Source: Topomyia yanbarensis
Lineage: Eukaryota > Arthropoda > Insecta > Diptera > Culicidae
Direction of reading: 5' to 3'
Assembly (NCBI RefSeq): GCF_030247195.1
Contig: NC_080671.1
Coordinates: 103,527,845-103,591,844 of the forward strand
Length of the DNA stretch: 64,000 bases
In this document: piece by piece, positions 22,673-35,463 of the stretch
How positions within the stretch are numbered: the stretch's first letter is position 1
How the letters are laid out: each line of letters begins with the position of its first letter
Translations under genes and position numbers: made by a program
The notes under the pieces: model-generated
The model's database searches: none
Told to the model about the DNA's origin: nothing
Seen by the model: the letters and a program-made list of their open reading frames with translations, nothing else

Positions 22673-23160
22673 AATTCTGTCTGGCGGCGTGAGATATCGT
22701 AAAGGAGACGGATGTCGCCAGTGTTTGCGGCTTTCTCACCTTCGTCGGCTAGGGAGTCTGTCCACGCTCTTTTGTCCCGTCTACATGAGCGTTCCACTTC
22801 CTTCTGTAGAGCCGAATAGCGCTGACGGGCTGCGGCTTTGGCTCCTCGTGTTTTAGCTCGCCCAATCGCGGCTTTGGCGTCCCTTCGTACCTCTATCTTC
22901 TTCCAGGTGCCATCTGTGATCCACTGTTTTCTCTGGGTACGTAGCTCACCCAGATTATTCTCGCCGGTGGCGATGAAGGCTTTCTTGATGGCGGTCCATT
23001 GATTTTCTACGCTTCCACCTTCCGGAATATCTGCAGCATGGTTCTCCAGTTCCTCGACGAAGGATCTTCCTACCGCAGCATCTTCCAGACGACGTGTGTT
23101 AAACCGACGCTCGATCTTCTCCTCCTGTCGATGAATCCTTGCAATACGCAGCCAGATTAG
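22673..23160 (-). pseudogene. Non-LTR retrotransposon ORF2 fragment (RTE-like linker)
   Basis: The minus frame is open for about 160 codons with no ATG. It reads like the charged linker between the AP-endonuclease and RT domains of RTE-like elements: a WTAIKKAF...LGELRTQRKQWITDGTWKK-type segment, then many Arg/Lys and a SLADEGEKA...GDIRLLYDIS segment. Neither catalytic domain is present. RTE-like is my best assignment; another non-LTR clade is possible. It ends abruptly at both sides, at a repeat (22672) and at a transposase fragment (23161). Confidence 0.65.
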
Positions 23161-23346
23161 GAGATGGAACTAAGGCCCATCGAAAAATACTGGGCAATTA
23201 TGAAGCAGGCACTATGGAAGCATCCCAAGGAGGTCTAAACTGAGGAAAACATGAAGAAAAAGTTGGGTTTCGTTCAGAAGAAGTTGCTGCCAGATGTTGT
23301 ACAGAACCTAATGAGTTAAGCGTAAAGTGCGAGCGTACGGTTAAGG
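23161..23346 (+). pseudogene. IS630-Tc1-mariner transposase C-terminal fragment
   Basis: The frame begins ELRPIEKYWAIMKQALWKH, which includes the third catalytic acid (Glu in PIEKYW) of the DDE triad, as in mosquito ITm-type transposases. A TAA stop occurs 26 codons in. The KVRAYG end lies in another frame near 23329-23346. The D-D part of the triad and the 5' end are missing. Confidence 0.7.
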
Positions 23347-26300
23347 TGTTGAAGTTGTGAAATAAATATGTCAAAAGCTTACTAATGGGTTATATTTAAT
23401 TGTCTGAAAGTTTGAAAAGGGTCAATCCACTTGGAAATTTTCTACTGCGTGATGCCATTTGACCTGGGACCCTTTATAAAGAAAGCTGATGCAATCACTT
23501 TGAAAATTGACCAGCTAATCTCGGTCATTTTTTTGGACTAAGATGGGTTTTCTAAAATTTTAATAGGGGCGTTGCTATGGAGTGATGTTGAGAGGTACAC
23601 CGCCCCCTTTAAAGGCGCGTGATGAAGGTACTAACTTGTAATAAGGTTGATTTTTTGTGTCTTACTTCCAGAAGTTATGTCAGGAAAACTGTTAGGTGTG
23701 TACTTTTAATTCACCTTAGTCAAGTCCTCAAAATCTAGCTTTCCAACTGTTGGCGCATTAGTAGCACTCTTCTGTAGCAGCAACATTAACAATTGGAAGA
23801 CACATCAAGACGAAAATGTCCCAACAGACTAAACGTTAATGAAGTCCCAGTGTCCATCTGTAGTTTATACCTCTCCGGTGGCTACCACTCATTAAAGAGT
23901 TATGCTTTCGTTTAAATTCTCATTTTATTTCATTCTAGTATGAAGCTAATAAAATCAGATTTGGACATGCGGAAATAAAGTCGGAGTAATATAACATATA
24001 AGCTATATCGTTCCGACAATTTACACCCAAACTTTATTCCAAGAGCCGCCCTCAATATAGTTATCAGTTGATTGACCGTACCAGAGAATATCGAACCGCA
24101 TATTGTACTCCTCTACCAAGTTTCTACCCAACTGGATAATTTCATGAAATATTCATTCTGCCAGTTGAACAACAACGTGCAACCGGTGTGGCATGGGGCA
24201 GTTAATTCTCGACTAAATTGAATTCTCCTCCGGTCGGTTCATGCCACATTCTTCGAGGTCTCAGCACTTGAAAAAGGGACATAACAATAATAATGAAAGC
24301 AGCACCCAAAAGGTGTCTGCAATCGTCATCCGGGGACGTATCTTCGTAACCACTTTTTCCTTGACAGATAAGAACCGCATGAATATTCATAATACCAACC
24401 TGTACAACAATAGAGTCAGATTCTTTGGAAACAGACAGCAGCAGTCCAACCAGTCAGTGTCATCTTTATGCTGGGGTTCACTGGGTTAGGGCCTGGGGCC
24501 TGGGGCCTGGGGCCTTGTACTTTAAACTGGTCTTTTACTTCTACGGGGGATTGTTTAGTTGGATTTTGTCGAAACAAAATTTTTGAATATCTGAAGCTGT
24601 TTTGTTTAAAGTATTTTAATTTGATATGATATTCAGAGGCATAGTCAATAGGAAAATTACACTTTTTTTTATTATATGAAAAATGCCATAACTTTTTAGT
24701 GCATATTTTTTCGCGTAGTAGGTTTAATTCTTTGCAACTTGTACTCTTATTTTATTGCTGTACAAATTATCTAGAACAATATTTCTCGGAAAGTAATGCG
24801 ACAATATTTGTCACACTCTTTTAAAAATTATTCTTGAATCAAAATTGACTCTGATTGCCAGTGTATAACGTGAAGATTCATAACCGACAACAACAGCAAA
24901 GTTTCGTTCGTGTCGCGGATGGTCGAGTTTGTGGTCACCTGGTCAATTAACTTAATTTTCGGGGGCTCCCTAGCTCAGACCCGAACGATCTACAGACGGC
25001 CCTGCTACCAGCTAGCCTCAGGCTGCCAGTGTCCTAGCACCGATCGTGCAAGTGATGCAGCTGCCAATGCCTGTCATTATTAAATCTCTTTCCACAAGGA
25101 TGAATGATTTCACCTGCATGTACGTCGTCTGTTGAATTGGTTTTATGTGAGGCATGTCTTTGTTTTGTGTTAAATTCACTTGTTTGCCAGTTCAGGAGAT
25201 GAAATCGTTTGCTCTGGGGATCCTGTAAATTACTCCAAAAATGTGGCAATTTTGTTCGTTTTTCGTTGGTTCAATTCTACCACATTGCTGCAGAATTGCT
25301 AATAATTACGTAGTGAGGTAAATAAATCGGGGATATCCACTATTTTGAGATGATTCTTCTAAAGCTTTGTTTTTTTCACTCCATTTTTGTATAGGACACT
25401 CATACGAAGAACAGTTACGGATCTCTTGCTCAGAATTGCTAACCAATATCATCTTACGAGCACCGCCTATTAGGCAACTGTTAGGAACGTTTAAATAAGT
25501 GCAGCGCATACGTTACAGACATCAAAGATATGCAAATATCACATGCTGTTATTGAGATACAATTTTCCATTTCATTTCCGATGATGATGATGATGATGTG
25601 TTGAGGTGTGACAAAGGCTGGTAAAGCCAAAGGCTGTTTCATTTACATAAATCATTTAAAGCCGATATGTTTTGTTTGCTCGGCCCAGGCGATAATGCGT
25701 TTCAATCTTAATCCTTAGACTAATTGCGTTTAATTGAGATCAGATTTTTAGTATCTATTCGATTGAATTTTTTCATTCACTCTACTTAGCAGATCGTATA
25801 GGACAGATTGGATTCGTTTCTAATACTTTTATATCACATATATAGGGACCCAAGAAACAATCCAATTACTTTTTTGACGTAGGACTACGTCTTTGTTTTC
25901 GATATAGGGGTACACTGTGCAATTTTACAAAAATGGTATGTAACGAAAATTGGTCCAATTTTAAACGCATATAATTTAGCCATCTCATGATAATTTTCAA
26001 TTTTTTTGCGCATATCGCCCCGAAATACTTCTAAGAATTGATTCCAATAGATAAACCCGAAGATTTTTGATATCATGGCATTAAAAATTTATATAATGTA
26101 CAACCTAGTCAAAATATCGCGCATTTACACACGCTTCCCAAGTCCGGCACGACAGATTTGTGTATCTAGCACGCTACACTTCTATGAAAGACGTCATCAT
26201 CAACTATTTAAAGAACGGATTTGGCCGGACAAGCTCAGTTGCCTGTTGAACGGCAGGCGGAGCAGATCACTGCGCTGTGTGTTTTCACAGCCAGTGTAGC

Positions 26301-26629
26301 TGAGTTAGAAGTCTGCGGAGATACACTACCCAGTTCCGTCCAACACGCAACTATGCTTGTCCGTTCATACACTATGCTTTCTTTTGTGTTGTACTCGTTT
26401 CCAGTACACTTTTCCAAAATCAACTTATCATTGTACAGCAACCCACGATTTGTGCAATCTAATTATTCGTACATAAAATCACTTGTACATTCAAGCTTCA
26501 TTTGCAAATATGCATTACATAGTGTCGTGGTACTAATTGTCTCTTTCGCTCTACCCATCATCATCAGCGTTGACTCATTTTGCTTTGTGAGTTCAATTTT
26601 TGAGGCGAATATAGGTATATCTTATATGT
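23347..26629. other. Unassigned, relatively low-repeat region
   Basis: No element ends, RNA gene or credible protein frame found. Notable items inside: a G-rich run at 24481-24516 and a (GAT)n run at 25580-25598. Sequence at 26430-26620 is the diverged partner of 2391-2800. Confidence 0.45.
24481..24516 (+). repeat. GGGGCCT short tandem repeat, potential G-quadruplex
   Basis: At least five G-runs of three or four are spaced by three to four bases, formed by tandem GGGCCTG units. That meets the usual G3+N1-7 quadruplex pattern on the plus strand. Confidence 0.7.
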
Positions 26630-26632
26630 TAG

Positions 26633-26871
26633 CAGGGTTACTATATTCACGGTTTTTCTGTAATTTTTTTTTCACATTTTTTGATCACAGATTCTTTTTC
26701 ACAGATGGCAGATTTTTTAAATTTTGATGAAAATTTCACTGATTTTTGGAAATGTTGGGATTTTTCACAGATTTTTAAGGAATTTATCACAGAATTTTTT
26801 CCTGTTTCAGTTATCATAGATCGTAAAAAGATATTTTTGACCGTAACACAGATTTTAATGTAGCATCCCTG
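26633..26871. mobile_element. Small CAGGG-ended MITE
   Basis: The left end CAGGGTTACTATATTCA and right end (complement of CAGGGATGCTACATTAA) form imperfect terminal repeats. The interior repeats CACAGATTTTT-like words. CAGGG ends suggest hAT, but no clear 8-bp duplication is visible, so the class is tentative. Confidence 0.55.
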
Positions 26872-27117
26872 TTTATAGGCGGTTGCGTGCGTAACCTGCA
26901 TGATAGTGTTGCGCAAAGACGAAAACTTTCTTAGCAACAAATTTACGCGGATCGATGGAACAACGAAAGTTTATTATTTACGTTCGATCAATTCATTGAT
27001 TCATTTCCACTCAGCCTATCCTATTTTGATTCTACTAATTGGTACACACCACAAAGCCTATTTGTGAATGAATGCACTGTCACTCGAACAAGCGTTGCAA
27101 AAACTCATTTAAGTCCA
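26872..27117. other. No recognised feature
   Basis: Short spacer upstream of CR1 copy A. Confidence 0.35.
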
Positions 27118-27480
27118 TAAATGTCAGTATTTGACCCCAGCACGACGGATGATGAAGTTTCGACCCTAGTGAAAGAATGCCTGGGCGAGGATATACAACC
27201 AAGGATAGTTCGTCTAGTTCCTAAGTAAAGGATGTCACATCTCTGAGCTTATAACATATAAAATCGGAGTTCGTAAATCTTATAGGGAGAAGGCTCTCTC
27301 CAAACAAAACTGGCCAGAAAACATTTACTTTAGGGAATTTGTGATTAACTCAACCAGTCAAAGACCAATTATCAGGATTTCTGCAGAGAGGAATTCATCT
27401 GTTGGTGCTCTGTAGCTCAACGCTATACCGGAAAATCCCTTTTAACATTATTTCCCTCGGCAATCAACATACCTGACGAA
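27118..27480 (+). pseudogene. CR1 copy A: ORF1 C-terminal remnant
   Basis: The ATG at 27121 opens a segment that aligns with the ORF1 C-terminus of copy B (56930-57190): a (V/S)ENE...LVPK-type helix, then a WPENIYFREF block matching WPRGICFREF in copy B and the equivalent in copy C (about 59217). A TAA near 27226 and a frameshift break it. The upstream PHD finger is missing, so copy A is 5'-truncated here. Confidence 0.75.
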
Positions 27481-27495
27481 TCGCAGACTCCTTTT

Positions 27496-28976
27496 GTGTC
27501 AGGTAAAGCCAAGGAGGGTATATGTCCTTCCGAAGCAATTATAGATTCTGCATACCCTCAAAACAAATCTCAATTGCAGTCTGTCGACAAACACAATTCG
27601 TTTGATTCTACCATCATTGCAAACCTGCCTGGCAAACGACTTCAATGTCTAAGTGGAAAGTTAGATCGAATCGCTTCTGCTCGCTCAGAACTAGCACTAC
27701 AGACTGCTGCTGAACACAACAGTTTAGACGCCGTCACCGAAGATTATCTGCACAGTAGTCGACTGGAATTTCACCCTCCTGACCCGGTCGTGCTCTCTAA
27801 CGATTTGAACCAACTAAATGAAGGTGCACTTTGTACGTCGCTGCCATCACCGGGACGCCCGTTATGCAGCACTACGGAAGCCCTCGAGCGCTCCGACGCA
27901 GTCGCGCTACCAGCCAGCGACCCGCTTAGTCGTCCCGGTCCTGCGGTCGGAGGTCGTGAGGGGGTCTTCCGAACTCGCTTCACAGGCGAGTATTTTGCTT
28001 TACATGACAGTTCGCTTTCTGAAAACCTCTTGGTTCATAGCATGCTGTTGCGTACAAAACCTGATTTCCTGTCCGTCTACTACCAGAACGTTCGTGGAAT
28101 GAGAACAAAAACGCAGGCTTTCTTGCTTGCGCTCACTTCCTGCGACTACGACATTATCGTTTTCACCCAAACCTGGTTACGTGATGATATATTAAACACC
28201 GAGCTAACAACGAACTACGCAATCTATCGATGGGATCGCAATTCTTCTACCAGTCATATACGTCGCGGAGGTGGTGTTCTCATAGCGATAAAGAAACATC
28301 TAACTGGGACTATACTAAAATGCCTGGATGTGAATGTTTGGAGTAATTTGTCGTACGCGTTTCACTGCCAGGTCGATCGTTATATATTTGTTGCGTTTAT
28401 CTAAGGCCGAACAGTGATCCTGACTTGTACAACGTTCACTCTTTTGCAGTCCAAAGCATCCTGGACAAGTGTAATAGGCGCAACAATGTACTTTTTATAG
28501 GTGATTATAATCTTCCTAATCTTCGGTGGATTTTTTATGACGATTATAAGTGCTACCTTCCTGAAAATGCAACCACGGAACAAGAGACGGCCATCACAGA
28601 AACTTTGGTCGCTGGTGGCTTGTATCAAATCTGCTCTGTTAGCAACGTGAATGGACGGACCATCGATTTAGCTTTCGTTAATGACACGGACGTGTTCGAA
28701 CTGATTGAGCCTCCCACATCTATACTGAAGGTTGACCCTCACCATAAACCCTTCGTTTTAAGATTTGATATGCGTTCTGATGACGGTGAAGCTTTTGATA
28801 CAATTAACGACGACTTCAAGTTTGACTTTACTCGATGCAACTTCGATGAAGTCTCAATGGCCATTGGTGCACTCAATTGGCGTGAGATGCTGGTTGGAAA
28901 TGACTTAGATCAGGCAGTTGTGGCGTTCTATGATGCCATATATGAGATTTTTCGCCGTAATGTTCCTAAAAAACGT
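27496..28976 (+). pseudogene. CR1 copy A: ORF2 endonuclease domain
   Basis: After a roughly 180-residue low-complexity N-terminal extension containing SRPGPAVGGREGVF, the AP-endonuclease begins with YYQNVRGM (catalytic Asn) near 28079. FTQTWL stands where the metal-binding Glu is expected (Gln instead of Glu), then GGGVLIA, and in the second frame GDYNLPNLRW (Asp and Asn) near 28500 and VDPHH near 28735. A frameshift near 28400 separates the halves. The frame stops at the insertion at 28977 and resumes at 35584. In CR1 elements this domain nicks DNA for target-primed reverse transcription. Confidence 0.85.
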
Positions 28977-29680
28977 TTTTAATCCACCTAACAGTGTGAT
29001 GAGACATTTCTTATAACTCTTATCACTCTCTTCGGATATTATATCGTTTGAGAACATTTAGAACTTGATGTTTCGCGATGTTTTTGGTAACACATACTAC
29101 ATGGGATAGTGGCAGGACTCAGAGAATCGCTCAAATCAGCATAGGACAACATCAGTGCTAGAAATCTCAAACCAAATCAATGGGAAAGCGAAAAAATGGC
29201 CCATAAAATATTGAATGATTGTTAATGCTGTGTTAATAAAATATCTAAATTGTGGTGGGAAAACTGAATTTTCCTAAAGGGGTTATATATTGTACTGAGC
29301 CAAAAAAATCGAATTTTTTTTGAATCGATTTGAAGTTTATACTTTACTCAAATTTCCAACGCGACTGAGAACTAAGAAATCAACGCTTTTTCTTGAAAAG
29401 GGCGATACTAGCAGTGATACCACTCAAAGAAAATCAACAGTGAATATTTTCAGACTTGGTTTTATTTCCTATTTAAGAACTATTGTGTTTTTTTACATCC
29501 TAGATTGCATGATTCAGTGATCGAAACTTCATAAAGTATTTGAAATTATGAAATTATTAAATTAAAATTTGTTTTTGCTATTGAAATTGACAAAATGATA
29601 GTATCGCCGCTTTGGCGATTGTTTACTTTTTCGGTCCCACCTATCAGCATTGAAGTATCGCCCTTACGTTTTTTACAATA
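28977..29680. repeat. Left arm of about 700-bp inverted repeat
   Basis: This is the reverse complement of 33366-34072 with a few percent mismatch. It includes GATACT/AGTATC blocks and the TTTTAATCCACCTA head. Confidence 0.9.
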
Positions 29681-29909
29681 ACTACCGTTCTACACAACCG
29701 ATTTCGTCCGTGTTTTTTCAATAGAGATCATTGTTACTATTTACAGCTGGTATCAGCTTGATAATCCTAAAAAAATACGAAAATAACAGTTTCGCCTCTA
29801 AACTGCTAGCAAAAAAAGTATCGCCCTGTTTGTTTGCATGGAGCATGGAGGGCGAAACTTTAAATAAACAAACAAAAATACAGTTTCGCCCGTTGTATTG
29901 TTTGCTGTA

Positions 29910-30069
29910 TTTTTTTTTATTTCGATTATAGAGGTTTTAACCTTCGCCTCTTCGGGTTAGGAAAGTCTCTTATGAGAAATTTCTAACCCTATGTGCGGGG
30001 TCGGGACTCGAACCCAGGTGCGCTGCGTACAAGGCAATCGATTTACCAACTACGCTACGCCCACCCTAC
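29910..30069 (-). mobile_element. tRNA-derived SINE with 12-bp target duplication
   Basis: Same family as 3106-3274: minus-strand A box, GGGTTCGAGTCCC B box and a terminal A-tail (T9 on the plus strand). The flanks TTGTTTGCTGTA at 29898-29909 and 30070-30081 are identical. It lies inside the family-2 composite. Confidence 0.92.
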
Positions 30070-30459
30070 TTGTTTGCTGTAGTTTAAGAAAGTAATATCG
30101 TAGAATCAAAACTTTTAAGGTTAATTTGTTGCGTTTCAAAGCCCTCATTCGCATGTATGAAAAAAGCCATTTGTAAGTAACGCCCTTTTCACAAAAAAGC
30201 GTTGAAATGAAATCGCAGCTCCTGATATCACGCTATCTCTGAAGTACATGCGTGCATAGTTTCAAATTTTACTTCGACGTCGACTTTTTCTAAAGGTGAC
30301 TTCCCAGTAGTATTCTTGATTTGTATTATTATCGCTAATCCTAATGCAAAAGAACAAATAAAAACCTCACGAAAACGAACCGTTTGGGAAAATCATCATC
30401 ATTACTGGAATTTTCATTTTCACGAAACTTTTCGATAACCTTCCGTCACTTGCGTTAAT

Positions 30460-31661
30460 GCACTGGGTGCACAGTAGCGTGACAGGAAAAAAATGACCCC
30501 TATCGGCCCACCTCTGCGTCGATTCCTAGTCCCACCAGGAGTACTTGCACCAAATTTGAAGCAAATCGGACAAGTCTAACTACCGGACCAACGGGCCTGA
30601 AGTTTGTATGGGAATTTTCAATAATTTACATGGAGAAAACCCACCAGCACGCATTTTCGCCGCTAGGTGGCAATGTATGCATCGTATTATCACTGTAAGT
30701 GAAAATAAGAAGGATAATTGAATTGTCTACAACTTAGTCGAAGACTGCAAGTAAATCCGACTTTGTTAAAAGAAGTTATTAAACTTTTAACGAAGTGATG
30801 TCTGAGTCAGTTTTCCATAGGGCCTAGCAGTGCATGGTTGTGTATCAGTACTCGATTCACACGAACTAAACATTTTTGTGAAATAATCGTTAGGTTTAGC
30901 TCAATGGTATGTTTACAAGAATTATAGTAAATAATATGAGTCATGCTTTGATTAGAAAATTTTAGTTCCACCTGTTACCGCATAGAGGGCGCCAACACTA
31001 ACTTTTCAACGGAGAGAGATAGAAATTTGGTGTCTTCTACAAAGTTATAGAACAGGCATTTTTCAGTATTTCTTCTGAACATCTTGATACTCTATCTCTC
31101 TTCTATGAAAAGTTAGTAGTGGCGCCCTCTATGCGGTCACAGGTGGAACTAAAATTTTCTAACCAAAACATAACTCGTATTATTTACTATAATTCTTGTA
31201 AACATACTATTCGGCTAAATCTAACCATTGTTTCACAAAAATATATAGTTCGCGGGACTCGAGCACTGATACACAACCATGCACTGCTAGGCCCCATGCA
31301 AAACTGACTCAGACATCACTTCGTTAAAAGTTTAATAACTTCTTTTAACATAGCCGGATTTACTAGCAGTCTTCGACTAAGTTGTAGATAATTAAAATAC
31401 CTTTCATATTTTCACTTACAGTGATAATACGATGTATACAGTGCCCCCTAGCGGCGAAAATACGAGCTAGTGAGTTTTCTTCATGTAAATTGTTGAAAAA
31501 TCCAATATAAACTTCAGGCACGTTGGTCCGGTAGTTAGACTTGTCCGATTTGCTTCAAATTTGGTACAAGTACTCCTGGTGGGACTAGGAATCGACTCAG
31601 GGGTGGGCCGATTGAGTTTTCAAAAATTCATCATTTTTCTGGGCAGTCTAGTGCACAGTGC
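30460..31661. mobile_element. 1.2-kb foldback element, about 560-bp arms
   Basis: The arms (30460-31022, 31088-31661) are inverted copies. The ends are GCACTGGGTGCAC and GTGCACAGTGC, and the apex is GGCGCC-flanked sequence near 31000 and 31120. Shared arm words include GTCCCACCAGGAGTACTTG and TAGTTAGACTTGTCCGAT. No coding frame. The loop is about 65 nt. A similar end sequence recurs at 12440-12515. Confidence 0.88.
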
Positions 31662-31944
31662 TCTAAAAATCTAGCGAAATCGTCTTAGGGCACCAGCGGG
31701 TCTGTAAAGAATACTAAAAATTAATTTCTATTCCATAATTTTCAGTTCAGCAATTCGAGAGATCGTGCTCACCGCAAGCCATGAAAAATAGACTACGTTG
31801 TGAAGCGATGGTCACTATTTATTAAAAAATCACGGTTGAATAAAAAATAAAACTATTAAAAAATTTCAAATAGTTTATAATTTTCACAAACTTATTAGGA
31901 AAAATTGTTTAATAAGCTTTCGTAATATTGTGTAGGAAAAAAGC

Positions 31945-33365
31945 TGAAAATTTGAAAATAAATCTGAGGATTATGATTGATTACAGATCTCTGGAATTTT
32001 CTATTGGAATGTTTTCAGGCAGGAATTTGATATTGATGCTATTAAACAACTGTGAAATCAAGACCAATAGATCAGTTACGTATCAGGACCCCATTCCGAC
32101 AATTTATCAAAAGTCCTCATGATGTTTACAACAACAGGTTATCAATCTACGGATCAGATAATTGTTATTGTAATATTGAATTAAATCAGTCAGCATCAAT
32201 AAATTTTCAACTCCAATCCAATATTTTTTTTTGGTGTGGTGGGGGGGGGGCTGTATGGTGTTAAACCCCAAATCCTTCTCTTGGCTACGCCGTTGCTTGG
32301 AGTTATTTATTTCGCTTTTCATTTTCCGAAAGGTTTCAGATCGATCCGATGGTCATAAGTTAGAAAAATTTCAGTCAGAAGGTTCGCACAAATGAACATT
32401 TTTGCACTGATAAGTTATCAAGTTCCTTCCAGACAACTTGGAAATGTCCGGTGATTATTTCTAGCGGTTGTAGATAGAAAAATGAAATACAAAATTCGAT
32501 TTATCGAAATAATGTTTGGCTTATTTCAATGGATTATTACTATATTGAACAATAAATAGGCGACGAAGAGTAATCCACAAACAACAAGCCATAACTTTTA
32601 AAGTATTCAAAATAGATATTTGAAGTCTTTAGTAAAGTTATTCGCAAAAGTAAGAGCTACAAATTTGCTGAAGGCATCATTTCGATATAATCACTTCCAA
32701 GAAAATTTGTGAAGATATCTCACTCATAGGGGGATTAATTAGCAAAAGCACAATACCAAAATAAAGGGCATATTACCTCCATTAAATTCTCCGAAGATAC
32801 AATTGACCTAAAATAAGCCGTTTTGGCGTTAATAATAGATTACATGTTTTTGGTCATATTTCTGGCAATGGGAAATGATAAAAATCTTTCGTCCGCATTT
32901 AATGTTAAATATCTCTTTTGATAATAGTCCGATTTCAACAATCTATAGCTTGTTCGAAAGGTATTCGTTAAAGCTGTCTAAAAACATATAAATTGGTAAT
33001 CTGTATTGTCAATTCCGGCAGATAATTTAAAAAAACTGCAAAAAACGCCATTTTTACGCATTCAAACATTCATATCTTAAAAACTAAACATCAGAATCAA
33101 AAACAAATTAATAGCGCTCATACTGTTTTTTAGTTCTTTCATTTAAAATTGGTTTGGATAAGATCGGTTCAGCCATTGCTGAGAAACACGAATGAGAATT
33201 TGTCCGTTACATACACACACACACACACAGACACACACACACACAGACATTGTCCCAAATCGTCGAGCTGAGTCGATTGGTATATAAGACTCGGCCCTCC
33301 GGGCCTCGGAGAAAATCTTGAAAGTTTGAGCGAATTCTATACATTTCTTTTATAAGAAATGTAAA
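31945..33365. repeat. Direct repeat unit 1 (family-2 3' half)
   Basis: About 1.42 kb, nearly identical to 34150-35577 and beginning AATCTGAGGATTATGATTG. It includes a G8+ run near 32240, a CA microsatellite at about 33210-33246 and the terminal palindrome. Confidence 0.92.
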
Positions 33366-34072
33366 AAACGTAAGGGCGATACTTCAATGCTGATAGATGG
33401 GACCGAAAAAGTAAACAATCGCCAAAGGGGCGATACTATCATTTTGTCAATTTCAATAGCAAAAACAAATTTTAATTTAATAATTTCAAATACTTTATGA
33501 AGTTTTGGGTTTCGATCACTGAATCATGCAAGCTAGGATGTCAAAAAACACAATAGTTCTTAAATAGGAAATAAAACCAAGTCTGGAAATATTCACTGTT
33601 GATTTTCTTTGAATGGTATCACTGCTAGTATCGCCCTTTTCAAGAAAAAGCGTTGATTTCTTAGTTCTCAGTCGCGTTGGAAATTTGAGTAAAATATAAA
33701 CTTCAAATCGATTAAAAAAAACGTTTTTTTTGTTTCAGTACAATATATAACCCCTTTAGGAAAATTCAGTTTTCCCACCACAATATAGATATTTTATTAA
33801 CAGAGTGTTAGCAATAATTCGTTGGTATGTCTATTTTATGGGCCATTTTTTCGCTTTCCCATTGATTTTGTTTGAGATTTCTAGCACTGATGTTGTCCTA
33901 TGCTGATTTGAGCGATTCTCTGAGTCCTGCCACTATCCCATGTAGTATGTGTTATCAAAAACATCGCGAAGCATCAAGTTCTAAATGTTCTCAAACGATA
34001 TAATATCCGAAGAGAGTGATAAGAGTTATAAGAAATGTCTCATCACACTGTTAGGTGGATTAAACACGTTTT
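33366..34072. repeat. Right arm of about 700-bp inverted repeat
   Basis: Reverse complement of 28977-29680, ending in the inverted TAGGTGGATTAAA head at 34051-34063. Confidence 0.9.
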
Positions 34073-34149
34073 TAAATCAATTTTAACTTCGCTTCCTATT
34101 AAATAAAGACCTTTATTACAGTACATCTCTACAAAAGCGAGCTCAATTT

Positions 34150-35432
34150 GAAAAGAAATCTGAGGATTATGATTGATTACAGATCTCTGGAATTTTCTAT
34201 TGGAATGTTTTCAGGCAGGAATTTGATATTGATGCTATTAAACAACTGTGAAATCAAGACCAATAGATCAGTTACGTATCAGGACCCCATTCCGACAATT
34301 TACCAAAAGTCCTCATGATGTTTACAACAACAGGTTATCAATCTACGGATCAGATAATTGTTATTGTAATATTGAATTAAATCAGTCTGCATCAATAAAT
34401 TTTCAACTTCAATCCATTATTTTTTTTGGTTGTGGTGGGGGGGGGGGGGGGTGGTTGTATGGTGTTAAACCCCAAAACCTTCTCTTGGCTACGCCGTTGC
34501 TTGGAATTATTTATTTCGCTTTGCATGTTCCGATATGTTTCAGATCGATCCGATGGTTATAAGTTAGAAAAATTGCAGTCAGAAGGTTCGTACAAATGAA
34601 CATTTTTGCACTGATAAGTTATCAAGTTCCTTCCAGACAACTTGGAAGTGTTCGGTGATTATTTCTAGCGGTTGTAGATAGAAAAATGAAATACAAAATT
34701 CGTTTTATCGTAATAATGTTTGGGTTATTTCAATGGATTATTACTATATTGAACAATAAATAGGTGACAAAGAGTAATCAACAAACAACAAGCCATAACT
34801 TTTAAAGTATTCAAAATAGATATTTGAAGTCTTCAGTAAAGTTATTTGTAAAAGTAAGAGCTACAAATTTGCTGAAGGCATCATTTCGATATAATCACTT
34901 CCAAGAAAATTTATGAAAATATCTCACTCATAGGGAGATTAATCAGCAAAAGCACTATATCAAAAGAAAGGGCATATTACCTCCATTAAATTCTCCGAAG
35001 ATACTATTGACCTAAAATAAGCCGTTTTGGCGTTAATAATAGATTACATGTTTTTGGTCATATTTCTGGCAATGGGAAATGATAAAAATCTTTCGTCTGC
35101 ATTTAATGTTAAATATCTCTTTTTATAATAGTCAGATTTCAACAATCTATAGCTTGTTCGAAAGGTATTCGTTAAAGCTGTCTAAAAACATATAAATTGT
35201 TAATCTATATTGTCAATTTCGGCAGATAATTCAAAAAAACTGCAAAAAACGCCGTTTTTACGCATTAAAACATTCATATCTTGGAAACTAAACATCAGAA
35301 TCAAAAACAAATTAATAGCGTTCATACTGTTTTTTAGTTCTTTCATTTAAAATTGGTTTGGATAAGATCGGTTCAGCCATTGCTGAGAAACACGAATGAG
35401 AATTTGTCCGTTACATACACACACACACACAG

Positions 35433-35463
<31 letters not shown>

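Noticed and set aside
25306..25509. A small Cys-containing minus-strand protein
   Set aside because: Cysteine spacing fits no zinc-finger family that I recognise and there is no gene context.
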